DNA from: Kryptolebias marmoratus
Taxonomy: Eukaryota; Chordata; Actinopteri; Cyprinodontiformes; Rivulidae
Length of the DNA: 64,000 nt
NCBI RefSeq assembly: GCF_001649575.2
Contig: NC_051431.1
Location: 9,930,205-9,994,204, forward strand
Direction: 5' to 3'
This document shows, in pieces, positions 1-11,349 of the stretch. The notes beneath the pieces are model-generated. The model was given only the letters and a program-made list of their open reading frames with translations. It had not been told where the DNA came from and searched no databases. The first letter of the stretch is position 1. Each line of letters starts with the position of its first letter. The position numbers and the translations under genes are program-made.

Positions 1-78
1 TTCATGTTTTTACCCTAACACTCTTTTGAAAGACATCAGTACTACAGACAGCCCCAACAGAGCCTCACTGGGGCAAAA

Positions 79-784
79 ATATACTATATTGCCAATAGCA
101 TTTGCTCACCCATCCAAATGATCAGAATCAGGTGTTCCAATCACTGCCATGGCCACAGGTGTATAAAATGAAGCACCTAGGCATGCACACTGTTTTTACA
201 AACATTTGTGAAAGAATGGGTCGCTCTCAGGAGCTCAGTGAATTACAGTGTGGAACTATAATGGATGCCACCTGTGCAACATATCCAGTGGTGAAATTTC
301 CTCCTTCTTGAATATTCCACAGTCAACTGTCAGATGTATTTTAAGAAAATGGAAGTGTCTGGGACAGACAGCAACTCAGCCACAAAGTGGTAGGCCACAT
401 AAACTGACGGAGCGGGGTCAGCGAATGCTGAAGCACATAGTGCGAAGAGGTCACCAACTTTCTGCAGAGTCAATCACTACAGACCTCCAAACTTCATGTG
501 GCCTTCAGATTAACTCAAGAACAGTGCGCAGAGAGTTTAATGGAATGGGTTTCCATGGTCGAGCAGCTGTATCTAAGCCATACTTCACCAAGTGCAAAGC
601 AGTGGTGTAAAGCACACTGCCACTGGACTCTACAGCAGTGGAGGCGTGTTCTCTGGAGTGACGAATTGCGCCTCTCCATCTGGTAATCTGATGGACGAGT
701 CTGGGTTTGGCAGTTGCCAGGGAAACAGTACTTGTCTGACTGCATTATGCCAAGTGTAAAGTTTGGTGTAAAGGGGTTTATGGT
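79..784 (+). mobile_element. Tc1-like DNA transposon, 5' half, decayed transposase
   Basis: Starts with a terminal-repeat-like stretch near 80 and runs into a transposase remnant. Positions 248-610 read as the paired helix-turn-helix DNA-binding part (STVRCILRKW, SGRPHKLTERGQRML) and the start of the catalytic domain; a second frame, about 608-780, carries CHWTLQQWRRVLWSDE, which includes the first catalytic Asp region of Tc1/mariner transposases. Frame changes and a stop near 685 make it non-functional. The element stops abruptly near 784, where an unrelated antisense retroelement begins, so the 3' half is missing. Confidence 0.85.
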
Positions 785-2060
785 GTGAACATGGTGTCGA
801 ACAGTTTGCCAGAACCTTCTGAAGGCCAACTGAAAGTTCTTTTCCATGGCTTTTCCGAAAACCTCCCATGCTCAAGATTTTGCATCTGCAACCACACTAG
901 CCACTTGTCAGTTGCTTCAGGAGTCCTCAAGGGCAGCCAAGCTCTAAGGGAATCCTTCTTCAGCTTGATGGCCTCCATTGCCACTAATGTCCACCAGCAG
1001 GTTCTCCTGTTGCGGCAGCAACAGGAACCACTGACCTTCAGATCCTGGGACCCACATCTGCAACAGAGGCCCTGAACATGGCCCACTGGGATTTCATGTC
1101 CCTGACCTCCCCTGGGACATGTTAAAAACTTTCCCAGAAATGTGAGTTGATGATGCCAGGGACAGGGGGCTCCGCAAGGTATTTCCAGTTCATCCTCACT
1201 ATTTGTTTGGGTTTGCCAGGTTTGTCCAGCGATCTCCCCTGCTACTGAATCCAACTCACTGCCAGGTGATGATCAGTTGAGAGTTCTGCACCTCTCTTTA
1301 CCCAAGTAACAAAAACAGGGCTGCAGGTCTGATAGATTACAAAATTTATCATTAATTTTTGGCCTAAAGTGGCCTGGTTCCAAGTACATTTATGAACCAA
1401 CATATGCTTGAACATGGTGTTCATTATGGACATCTCATGCCTAGCACAGAAGTCCAATAACAGAACACCTCTCTGGTTTAGATCAGGATGGTCATTCCTT
1501 CCAATCACCCCCTTCCAGATAACTCTGTCATTGCCCACATGGGCATTGAAGACACTTAGAAAAACAACTGAATCTCCAAACAGCACCCCTTCTAGGACAC
1601 GGTCCAGAGACTCCAAGAAGGCCAAGTAATCTGAACTGATGTTTGGTGCATAAGCACAAACATTCCTCTTACAGCTCTGAAGTGCAGAGAGGTGACCTTC
1701 TCGTTCACCAGGGAATACCCCAACACCGAGGGGCTCAGACGGGGGCTTATGAGTATTCCCACACTTGCCAAAAGCCTCTTTCCCTGGGCAACTACAAAGT
1801 AGATAAAGAGTCCAGCCCCCTCTTCAGAAGTTAGGTTCCAAAGCCCAACGGCATCCTGCTTCTTTTTCGGGTTTGGCCCGGCCGAGCCTCAGGAGCCAAG
1901 GTACCCACACCAGGCACTCTTCGACAAGCTCCCCCTCCAGGCCTGGCTCCAGGTGGGTGTCCCAGTTTCCCTTTTCCAGGCGAGGTACTCTGATGTTTGT
2001 CCATTGAAGTTTTAGAATCACTTTTATTCCAACCCCTCAACTGAAGCCAGTTTGCCATGA
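785..2060 (-). mobile_element. Non-LTR retrotransposon fragment (endonuclease region), antisense
   Basis: The longest piece is 1242-1625 on the - strand and contains FNAHVGND, GVIGRN, LLDFCA and GAELSTDHHLAVSWI, motifs of the APE-type endonuclease of a common fish non-LTR element. Upstream (1625-2020) broken frames continue the N-terminal part. Downstream (785-1254) the linker before the reverse transcriptase can be followed (WWT, AIKLKKDSLRAW, FWQTV). The fragment is cut at its 3' side by the Tc1 half-element. Frameshifts and stops show it is dead. The clade is not assigned; the same family recurs at 11.1-11.3 kb and 50.3-52.5 kb. Confidence 0.8.
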
Positions 2061-2063
2061 GAA

Positions 2064-2095
2064 ACCCTACCAGGGGTTAATACCCCTGGTAGGGT
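2064..2095. repeat. Perfect 14-bp inverted repeat with 4-nt spacer
   Basis: Arms 2064-2077 and 2082-2095 are exact reverse complements (ACCCTACCAGGGGT and its complement) around a TAAT spacer. It sits just outside the 5' edge of the antisense retroelement fragment. It could be a transposon end, a target-site hairpin or chance; nothing else supports a function. Confidence 0.6.
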
Positions 2096-3090
2096 GATAT
2101 CTAATGTTTAAAATAACCTGGTGATTATACACCAAGAAAGATGACACATCATGTCAGCTGAACAAAAACGATAAAAACATAGGATAGGAACAAATAAAAC
2201 CAAAGAGCAGGGTTGACAGACTGCGAACCGCATACGCCATCTTGTCTTCACTACTATATAAAATATGATATATAGAATATTAATGCATTTAGAGTTTCTA
2301 CTAAAATAAAATGATCTGAATCTATAAATATATATAGTTAGAAAAAAAACTTTTATTTGTTTCACATTGGCAATTCCATTTCAAGCTGTCGTATCTTAGC
2401 TGTCCCTAGGACTGCACTGTTTTGGACAGAGATCTCTGATGTTGTTACTGGTTGGTTCCTTAGAGCCATTACTCTAGTTTGGGTGTCACAGAATCAAGTG
2501 CTCCTATGACAGCTGACACCACTGAGGCCTTGACTCTCTTTTGTATAAGATGGAGCATTGTTGTTAAGAGCTTTGTAGGAAAAAAGCAAACTTTTAAAAT
2601 CAGTCCTGTATTTCACATGGAGCCAGAGGAAAGAAGCTAAAATTTGATAAAAAAATATCTCTCCTAAATTGTATAATAACTCTTACAGCAGCATTTTGAA
2701 TCAACTGAATAAGTTTTAGAGAATTTTTGGACTTCGAGACAAGAAAGAGTTACAATACTTCAAGAGTGTTTTAGTAATGATGCACAGATAGAAGAAAGTG
2801 GTCCTGCTAACATTTTTAATATTGGACTTAAAAAACACGTCCTGGTCAGTAACCTCACTAAGGTTCTTTACACTTGTAATAGAACTATAAAACCCCTGCT
2901 TAAAATCCCATGTAAAGAAAGAAAAACACAAAAAAACAAACAAAGAAGAAAAAAAGGCTAATCTCAAATTCTCTGAGTTCGTTTGAAAGGATAAAAAACG
3001 AGAAGAGAAATATTCAGTGTAAATATTGACCATATAGCATCATTAAGAACAGTAGTAACAATCACGAGGTGAAAGCATCTTGTTTCAGAT
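2096..3090. other. AT-rich intergenic DNA, no gene seen
   Basis: Upstream region of the first receptor. Only short, low-complexity open frames are present and none resembles a known protein. From about 3005 the sequence begins to resemble the distal upstream region of R2 (12,060-12,150), for example an AACAATCAC stretch followed by GAAAGCATCT. Confidence 0.5.
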
Positions 3091-3125
3091 CACCTGATTT
3101 ATATTAGAGGAGGTACATAAACCAG
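3091..3125 (+). promoter_or_regulatory. Conserved core promoter block of R1
   Basis: Contains CACCTGAT, then AGAGGAGG and TACATAAACCAG (3114-3125), 41 nt before the start codon. The same arrangement is found at matching distance before the other nine receptors. The TACATAAA part may serve as a TATA-like element; this is inference from conservation. Confidence 0.55.
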
Positions 3126-3165
3126 TCAAAGCACTGACAAAAACAAATTGAAACAGCTAAAAAAA

Positions 3166-4728
3166 ATGAAGATTAGTTTTGTCTGTAGCGGTCTGTTGAA
3201 TCTCATGTCAGTGGCTGTCTTGGGTGGTTCTCTGGGTGGTCTGAGACAAAGGATTGAACCTAAGCAGGCTCTGACTGGTCCTGGTGTCAATATTGAGCCT
3301 TCACTGCTGAAATGCACCCAGCAGAGTGCACCTCGTTTATCAGCATTCTCAATGGATGGGGACTTTGTTATTGGAAGTGTTTTCTCCTTACACTACGAAC
3401 TACACACAGTGATTTATAACTATACCACCAAGCCTAAACCTTCAATGTGCACAGGGAGGTAAGTAAGAGGGTGATACAGTGAAAAATATGTTGGAAGTGT
3501 GTGATTTGTTGCAAAGTTTGTAGATTTGTAGAAAGGACATTTTTTATGTTTTTCACTTATTGCTGGATTTTTCCCAGTTTCCCAAATTATTTTACAAGAC
3601 ACCTACAGATTTAATTAAAATCTAGAAAATATAAATGTTTTAAGAGTTTATGATAAAAGAAAATATTTTAATCTAAATCTGTAATGTCCTTTATATACAC
3701 ACATGCGCACACATGCAACACCCACACACATGCATACAGTTTATATTTAAATATAAACGTATATAATTTTTTTTCTGCCAATAGATAAATGACCTCCTGA
3801 TTTTTAGATTTTGTTTAAAGATTAGAAACATCAATGTATCTCATGACTAAACTGAATATTTTCTTTATTTTCATGTGACTTTTTTTTCTTTATGTAAACA
3901 CTAGCACTCACACAACTGATTCTTTTCAGCTTAATAGCCAGGGAACTACGTTTTTCTCGTACAGTGACGTTTGCTATAGAGGAAATAAATAACAGCACAG
4001 AGCTGCTACCAGGCATCAAACTTGGATATGAGATCTATGATACATGTGCTTCAGTGCCTGTAGCTGTACAAGTGGCATTTCAACTGTTAAATGGCCAGGA
4101 GCCTGTATTTTACAAAGGCAGTAATTGTTCCCAGTCTGGTGTGGTGATGGCTGTTGTTGGAGATTCTGGATCCACCCTATCCATCAGCATTTCCCGCATC
4201 ATTGGGTCTTTTAACATCCCTCTGGTAAGAATTATAGATTTCTTCCAATATGAAATTCTAAAATGTGCCTGCAAATATTACTGTTACAGATTTGTGTTCT
4301 TTATTTCTTTGTCAATTTTTTTATCAGGTGAGCCACTTTGCCACTTGTGCCTGCCTGTCAGAAAAGCAGCAGTTTCCAACTTTTTTTAGAACAATTCCCA
4401 GTGATCAATTTCAAGCTGACACACTGGCCAAAATGGTGAAACACTTTGGTTGGACTTGGATTGGCGCTGTGCACTCAGACTCAGATTATGGAAATTATGG
4501 CATGGCTTCTTTTCTTGGTGCAGCTCAGAAAGAGGGGATTTGTGTGGATTACTCTGAATCATTTTCTCAGACCGACCCACGTAGCAAGATCCAGAGAATA
4601 GCTGATATTATCCGCAGGTTTTTACATGACTAATTTTGCTTATTACTTCATAAACCTAAGAGGTTTAGTCTCAAAGAATAATGAATTGTTGTAGACAAAA
4701 ATCTAAACTATATATGCGGCACTATACA

Positions 4729-4760
<32 letters not shown>

Positions 4761-7700
4761 TCCTAGGTTAAATTAAATGTGAAGTATTTGATACTATTTA
4801 GAATGAGCCAGCACTTCTCATTGTCTCTTCAGGTCAACAGCAGTGGTTGTTGTATTATTCATAGACTCTGCAGATATGAGGATCCTGTTAGAGGAGCTGG
4901 CTCTGGACCCTCCACCACCTCGTCAGTGGATAGGAAGTGAGGGCTGGATAACTGACCCAAACTTTTTGAGATTTGGTTTCTGTGCAGGGACCATTGGAGT
5001 TGCCATTCAACAATCTGTTATCCCAGGTCTCAGAGATTTCCTGCTGGATCTCTCTCCCACTGAAGTAGCTGCCTCCTCAGTGCTTACTGAGTTCTGGGAG
5101 GAGGCATTCAACTGCACACAGACAGAAAGTGAGAATATTTGTATCCTTTCTATTTATTTACTTGTTTTATTTCCTGCACCAATTAGGCATTTCTTGAATT
5201 GTTGTTTTCTTGTGATTCTGTACAATCAGGAATTGTCCTGCCTTATTTCCCTTTTATTAGCAAAAGACTAAAGACAGTTTGGACTTTTGTAACTGCTTTT
5301 AAGGTTGCTGCTCTTTGTTTTAAACTTGTTTTGGTTGCTTATTTATAAATGCTGAATACCAGGTCTTTACAAAAAAAGAGGTTTTTAGGTTTTTAGTCAC
5401 ATTGAGATCTTAAATAAATACATAAATAAATAGATACAAAAAACAATAAATTATTTAAAAATATTTACTAAATCTACAATATATATTTTTCTTTTTTTTT
5501 CAAAGATATGTGTAAACCTACAGCCATGTGTACTTAAAAATTATAGTTGTGTAGTTTATCTTTGACAGATAAATAAATATTTTACATCTGTCTTTATGTG
5601 TATTTAGGTGCTGATCAGTACAAGAAAGTGTGTGATGGAACTGAAGACTTAAAAACCCTCAAAAACCCATACACTGAAACATCTCAGTTAAGAATGACTA
5701 ACATGGTTTACAAAGCTGTTTATGCCATAGCTCATGCTATTCACAATGCAGTGTGTCATGAAACAAATTTCACCACTCAGTGTGACAAGAACACTAGGCT
5801 TGATTCCAAACAGGTCTGTCCAAAGAAAATATGAATCACATATATATATATTTTTAGACATGTTTCTTTTTTTTCAAAACTGTTTTTTCCCTTTCAGGTT
5901 TTATCTGAACTAAAAAATGTGAACTTTTCACAAAATGGTTATCATGTGTCATTTGATGCTAATGGGGATCCTGTGGCTTTTTATGAGCTGGTCAATTGGC
6001 AGAAGGGTGAGAGTGGAGTTATTGAGCTGGTAACAGTAGGATACTATGATGCATCACTGCCAAAAGGACAGGAGTTTCATATCAACAGAAAAATAACCTG
6101 GGTGGACGATCACACACAGGTTTGAAACTAATGTTGACAGTTTTGCCTACAAACGTTTGATGAACTGTTACAAAGCACCTGCTTACAGACACAAATCAAA
6201 AATCCTACAACTAGAGTTTGGGTCTTTGTGTTTTAGGTACCAGTGTCATTTTGCTCTAAGAGTTGTCCTTTAGGAACTCATAAAGTGTTGCAGAAAGGAA
6301 AACCCATCTGTTGCTATGACTGTATACCATGTCCTGAAGGAGAGATCAGTAATACAACAGGTAACATCAGAGCTTTTCCTATGAATTAACATGGCTAAAA
6401 GAACAAAAACATAAACACAACAGTTGTCTTTGCTCCCATTTTTAATGAGCTGAACTTAGTGATCTAAGACTTTTTCTATGTACATAATGGGCCTTTTCCT
6501 TTTTGTTCAAATTTGTGTAAATCTGTGTTAGTGAGGACATGTCCTTTGCCGAGATAATCCATCCACCTCACAGGTGTGTCATATCAAGATGCTGATTAGA
6601 CAGCATGATTATTGTACAGGTGTGTCTCAGGCAATTGGCATGCTGACTGCATAAATGTCCACCAGATAAGTTGACCGTGAACATTTGAGAGAAAAAGACC
6701 TATTGTGTACTTAGAAAGTCTTAGATCTTAAAATGTATTTCATGAAAAACGGTAGCAAAAACATACATGTTGCATTATATTTTTGTTCAGTAAATTTAGA
6801 CTGTATATAATTGGTACATTCATGTTTCTCAGTCAAGGTTTGGCTAGAGTCATTATCTTTAGTCATGGGCTGAATTCTTTAGCATTCTCCACTGTTGTTG
6901 TAACACTTTGGGGGAGGTGCTTTTCCATTTCAACATGATTGTACTCCAGTGCACAAAGCAAGGAATCAAGGCATGGTTTGATAAGATAAGTTGAAGAACT
7001 TGACTGTCCTGCACAAAAAACTGGCCTCAATCCCATTCAGTACTTTTGGGATGAACAAGAATGGAAACTGTGGGGCAGATTTTCCAAGATCAGTACCTGA
7101 CCTCAGACATGCTCTACAGAATGGATAGGCATAAATTCCCATACAAGCCCCCAAGAAAAATATGTGGAAATCCTAGTACAAGATGTTATTGTTGCAACAG
7201 GGGTACCAACACCATACAGTCCCTGTTGGTTTGAATGTCACGTGGAGCCAAAAACTGGCCCTATTATTAAATGGTTTTATTGTGATATTTATAAGTGCCA
7301 ACAGACATTTTGATTTTTCTTTTAGATTCTCCAGATTGCTTCTCCTGTCCCAGTGAATTCTGGCCTAATGCAGAAAGAGATACTTGTTCCTCCAAACTTG
7401 TAGAGTATCTTTCTTTTGATGAAGTCCTGTCAATCATCCTGGCTACATTCTCTGTTATTGGGGCTTGTCTGGCCATTTTAACAGCAGCGTTTTTCTTTCA
7501 TCACAGAGCAACTCCAATTGTCAGAGCCAACAACTCTGAGCTGAGCTTCCTGCTACTCTTCTCTCTGGCTCTGTGTTTTTTATGTTCATTAACCTTCATC
7601 GGAGCGCCCTCTGAGTGGTCCTGCATGCTGCGGCACACAGCTTTTGGTATCACCTTTGTTCTTTGTATCTCCTGTGTTCTTGGGAAAACTGTAGTGGTTT

Positions 7701-8224
7701 TAATGGCCTTTAAAGCTACACTTCCAGGTAGTAATGTCATGAAATGGTTTGGGCCTCCACAGCAAAGGATGACTGTTGTGTATCTGACATTTATTCAAGT
7801 TTTAATTTGTACTCTTTGGTTGGTTCTCAGCCCTCCCTTTCCAATGAAAAATCTGACCACATACAAGGAGAAGATCATCCTGGAATGTGCATTAGGCTCT
7901 GCTGTTGGGTTCTGGGCTGTGCTCGGGTACATTGGCCTGCTGGCTGTTTTTTGTTTTGTGTTAGCTGTTCTAGCTCGGAAACTACCTGATAATTTTAATG
8001 AGGCCAAGCTGATAACCTTCAGCATGCTGATATTCTGTGCAGTGTGGATCACCTTCATCCCAGCATATGTCAGCTCTCCTGGAAAATTTACTGTGGCTGT
8101 GGAGATATTTGCCATTCTGGCCTCCAGTTTTGGACTGATTCTGTGTATATTTGCTCCAAAGTGTTTTATCATACTGTTTCAGCCAGAGAAGAACTCAAAG
8201 AAATATTTGATGAACAAAATTTAA
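3166..8224 (+). CDS. R1: OlfC/V2R-type class C olfactory GPCR, 8 exons
   Basis: Exons 3166-3458, 3930-4224, 4328-4617, 4833-5128, 5608-5813, 5898-6119, 6237-6360, 7326-8224 join in frame to 874 residues; all introns are GT-AG. Residues 1-25 form a signal peptide. The Venus-flytrap domain runs to about 530 ([36 protein letters not shown]), the cysteine-rich domain is about 535-610, and seven helices lie at about 612-860, followed by a short tail ending KKYLMNKI. The family is known from fish microvillous olfactory neurons and usually binds amino acids; automated annotation often names members extracellular calcium-sensing receptor-like or vomeronasal type-2 receptor-like. The start at 3166 matches the MEI-type starts of the paralogues; an upstream TTG at 3148 is in frame but unlikely. 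Intron 7 (965 nt) is enlarged by two transposon remnants. Ligand unknown. Confidence 0.92.
4731..4758. repeat. (AT)n microsatellite in intron 3 of R1
   Basis: Fourteen uninterrupted AT units. Confidence 0.9.
6560..6815. repeat. Dispersed repeat fragment in intron 7 of R1
   Basis: Contains CACAGGTGTGTCATATCAAG, an ATGCTGATTAGACAGCATGA stretch and an end reading TATTTTTGTTCAGTA, features I recognise from a non-autonomous dispersed repeat common in fish genomes. It has no coding capacity. The family name is not certain. Confidence 0.5.
6850..7245 (+). mobile_element. Tc1-like transposase 3' part, decayed, in intron 7 of R1
   Basis: The + strand preserves the Tc1 catalytic region around 6960-7150: a CAC-AAAGCAAG segment, then broken codons matching the LDWPAQSPDLNPIEHLWDE region typical of Tc1 transposases, then a CTCTACAGAATG segment. 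Stops and indels remove function. It represents the half of the element type that is missing at 79-784, but it lies 6 kb away in an intron, so a shared origin of the two pieces is not implied. Confidence 0.75.
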
Positions 8225-8600
8225 TTGTAAGTTATCAGCAATTTAAAAATAAGATCACTATGACCTGATAGCAATAACAAAATGCAGTTTCTCATAAATT
8301 TAACATTTCTTCAGAAACTCTAGTCCTGATTTTTTATTAGAATCAAATATGTGGGTCCCATACTACTACATACTGTCCATTTTTCATTCTATGTAAGTTT
8401 GTTTATGCCATTTTTTTCAGTTTTGATTTCTTGTTTTATACATATTTGCTAATGTGAACAAAATAATTTCTATAAAAATGTACAATTACAACAATACAAC
8501 TTTGTCTTCATGTTCCTATTCAAAATACAAATCTAACCAAAGGGTTTTTTCAGATGCTGGTGGGATAGTTTTGTTGAACAATCTTTGCAATTAAACACTT
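8225..8600. other. 3' flank of R1, AT-rich
   Basis: Probable 3' untranslated and downstream sequence of R1. No open frame of interest and no further domain. Confidence 0.4.
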
Positions 8601-8700
8601 ACCATATTTTCCGGTCTATAAGGCATACTTAAAAACCTTCAGTTTTCTCAAAAAACAACAGTGTGCCTTATATATGTAAGAAGTTGTAATGTTTTAGTAC
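8601..8700. repeat. Dispersed repeat fragment (TTTTCCGG-CTATAAGG type)
   Basis: The stretch ATTTTCCGGTCTATAAGGCA followed by AGTTTTCTC and GTGTGCCTTATA resembles a dispersed vertebrate repeat with TTTTCCGGACTATAAGGCGC ends. Class not determined. Beyond 8700, to about 9180, I see only unassigned sequence with a T-run at 8970-8995. Confidence 0.4.
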
Positions 8701-9180
8701 GACTTTGGAAGAATACAAACCCGCACCGCTTGTAGCATTAGGCCCCCACATACTTGGGCGTACTGTACACACTCTGTGAGCCGCGCGGACTCCGGGCGGA
8801 CTGTTGAGACTTCATACTCAAGGGTACAGATTGCCTAAAATTCTCCTGTGACAAATTTCTCAGAAGGGAGACATCCAGGAAGCACCCTAATCAGGTGCCT
8901 GAACCCCTTCAGCTGACCGGTGTTCTCGGAAGACTATGAAACAGCTGCTGCATGTCTGCAATGGCTTGCCCTTTTTTTTTTTTTTTTTTTTTTTTAACCA
9001 GGGAACAGTATAACTGATGAATAGAGGAGGGTCTTAGTGTCAAAGGTAAACCTAGTGTGAAAAATGTTAATCTTATACAGTACTTGTATAAAACAATGAG
9101 AAAACTAAGCCATAACACAGCTGGGACAGGACTTGATGTCAGTAATGCAAAGCAGGTTTAACACTTTGGAGAACTAAACA

Positions 9181-9820
9181 GATCTGACCTTTAACACACT
9201 GCTGGATCCTAGATTCAAAGCCATAGGATTTTACAATCAAGTACAGGCACAGGGATCGGTAGAAGAACTGACAGCACAATGGTCACAATTGATAAGATAC
9301 ATACCACTTGACACACCTACAAATAAATAGCCTCACACATCAGCTCAAAAACGACTAGCAAATGTTGATAATCCCTCCTCCACAGGTAATATTAATTGAT
9401 AAAATGCAAGAAAAATTAAGTACAAGCAAAAAAGAACACAAGTTGAAACTTTTCAGAACTGATGATTAAGGTTATGTTTGTCTTTCAGATATTAGCCTTT
9501 GGGAAACTCTGGACATAGATGTATCTGAAGCAGGGAGGGCAAGGAATTCCACAGTGAATGCTACAGTGGATCTGCAGCAGTGCATGATAGACCCACCACT
9601 GGAAATATCAGAAGACCCATTGGCTTACTGGCTGAACCATCAAAATCTGTACCTTTATGTGTTTAAATAAGCAAAACAGTTTTTTTATTCCTGCTAGCAT
9701 CATTTGTTCTCTGTAAGAGAGTATTTTCCAAATGTGCAGTAATTGTAAGCAAAAAGAGACCACCTCAAGCACCTTGAAAAAAATACTTTTCCTTAATAAA
9801 AAAGGCATTTCCTCATTCCA
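9181..9820 (+). mobile_element. hAT-superfamily transposase relic
   Basis: Positions 9181 onward read DLTFNTLLDPRFKAIGFYNQ, the LLDPRFK motif of hAT/ZBED transposases. From 9488 a second segment reads DPLAYWLNHQNLY, then the hAT dimerisation region with stops (AKQFF, EYFPNV, KRDHLK). Several in-frame stops (first TAA after YVFK) and a gap between the segments show it is dead. No BED zinc finger was found upstream. Terminal repeats not located. Confidence 0.75.
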
Positions 9821-9839
9821 CATGATCAGCACCTGTCAT

Positions 9840-10970
9840 AGTTATACAAGTGTGGCGTCACTAGACGGAAGTTTGGATTTTATGGGATTTTAGTTCCAAT
9901 AGGTTGCTCAACAACGCCACTCTGGGAATTTCACCCAGAGAATATTACCTCCTGTCTGAGGCACACAGGTTCAGTTGTGCGAAGATTTAAAACATCTGAG
10001 GCAGTTCACAATTATAAAAGAAGTTTTATTAAATTCTCCTAAAAAATGTTCATTTTAAAACGAATTAGTCCTTTTAAGAAGGACACCGAATCAAAATAAA
10101 TAAAAGAAAGTAAAAAAACTGCAGCAGCTGAGGTTACCGGCCGGAGGGGGCGCTATGGGACGACATCCACCAAGCACCGCAAACCAAAACAACCCATTAA
10201 CACCAGACACAGTGAGACAACCCAAACTCAAGAATCACAGCACGCAAACGGGGGAGACGCCGTCACCACACCAACACCAACACCGGACCTCAGGAGCTGC
10301 AAACAGAAACAAAACACAAACAGTTAAATAAAAACGAGAATATCAGCCCGGGCTAAATAAAGAAAAACAAGGGGCTGTGAACAAAATAAGAAATAGAAAT
10401 CAGACAAAACAAATTAAAACATCAGGACCCGGTGTGGCCCTCTTGTCACGCCACAGCGGGAGATGAGATGGGCGCCGCTGCCACGCCCCAAACGCTTCAA
10501 TGCAGGCGGATACAGCACCACAGTCCAACCTCAAAAACAGTGGCGTACAACATCCGGGAGATGAACGTAGATAAAAGCAGAGCAAATCAGCACAAATCCG
10601 GGAAACGCACACCGACAGAGCAGCAATGGTCCAACTGTGGGGACTATAAAAGGATTAGTCACTAAAATTAAAAGAAACCGGAGCTTAAATGAGTGTTAAT
10701 CTCTTACCTGCCGATCCACAAACATGCGCACACACACACACACTCGCAGACCGAGGAAGAGGAGGGTAGCGCTGAGGCGTTTTTACCTATAATCACACTT
10801 TAATTGAGATTTTCTGACCACGATCGGCTAAAGTGCAGGGAGGGAGAAAACCTACCACCAGCCAGCGATTTGTTGCTTTCCGCTGCCAGAGTCCACCGGA
10901 CGCAAACCACACAGTGGGAAAACAAAGACGACACATCCTGAATGAGCGTTCAGCTCCCTTATATACACCA
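9840..10970 (-). other. GC-richer segment with promoter- and splice-like signals on - strand
   Basis: Reading the - strand: GTATATAAG at 10966-10958, a donor-like GGCAG/GTAAGAG at about 10708, an acceptor-like TTTCTGTTTGCAG/CTCCTG ending at 10297, and AATAAA at 10030-10025. Base composition is clearly higher in GC than the array around it. No long open frame exists, so it is not a recognisable protein gene. It could be an LTR-type or other transposon fragment, a non-coding transcript or coincidence. Confidence 0.3.
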
Positions 10971-11104
10971 CGCCCACCCTCAGAACCGGAACTCCTCACC
11001 TGGAAACTATTTCTGGAATTACTATACCTCTATACCACTACACAAGCACATCCATCCTATGCAATTTTTCCACCAGCAATCTGTCAGAAAACCGAGGAAA
11101 TAGG

Positions 11105-11345
11105 TAATATAAGCGCGGGGAATCCCAAGGCGTTCCCAGGCCAGCCGAGAAACATAGTCCCTCCAGTGTCCTGGGTCTTCCTCTGGGCCTCCTCCTGGAC
11201 GCCTCCCAATCAAATGCCCGAGCTATCTCAACTGGCTCCTCTCGACGTGGAGAAGAAGCGGCTTTACTCTGATACCCTGCGGAGAAAACTCATTTCAGCC
11301 GCTTGTATCCACAAACTCGGTCTTTCGGTCACTACCCAAAGCTCA
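11105..11345 (-). mobile_element. 3' end of non-LTR retrotransposon, antisense
   Basis: The - strand encodes the C-terminal end of the same fish non-LTR family as at 785-2060 and 50.3-52.5 kb: HWRDYVSRLAWERLGIP with upstream broken frames for the region after the reverse transcriptase. Heavily 5'-truncated. Confidence 0.75.
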
Positions 11346-11349
11346 TGAC

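Noticed and set aside
785..1075. 96-codon + strand open frame
   Set aside because: Antisense to the non-LTR element's linker region; a shadow.
3660..3750. CA/CACACATGCA-rich stretch in intron 1 of R1 as a regulatory element
   Set aside because: Simple-sequence DNA; not conserved in the other receptor introns.
7744..7989. Repeated 81-codon + strand open frames beginning MVWAS within exon 8 of the receptors
   Set aside because: Out-of-frame shadows of the membrane exon, present wherever that exon is.
7795..8172. Antisense open frames of about 125 codons in exon 8 of every receptor (here R1; similar in all ten)
   Set aside because: They mirror the conserved membrane-helix codons and recur only because exon 8 itself is conserved; no independent start context, no known domain.
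10833..11348. 171-codon + strand open frame
   Set aside because: Its second half is antisense to the non-LTR fragment and its first half covers the GC-richer segment; no protein family resemblance.
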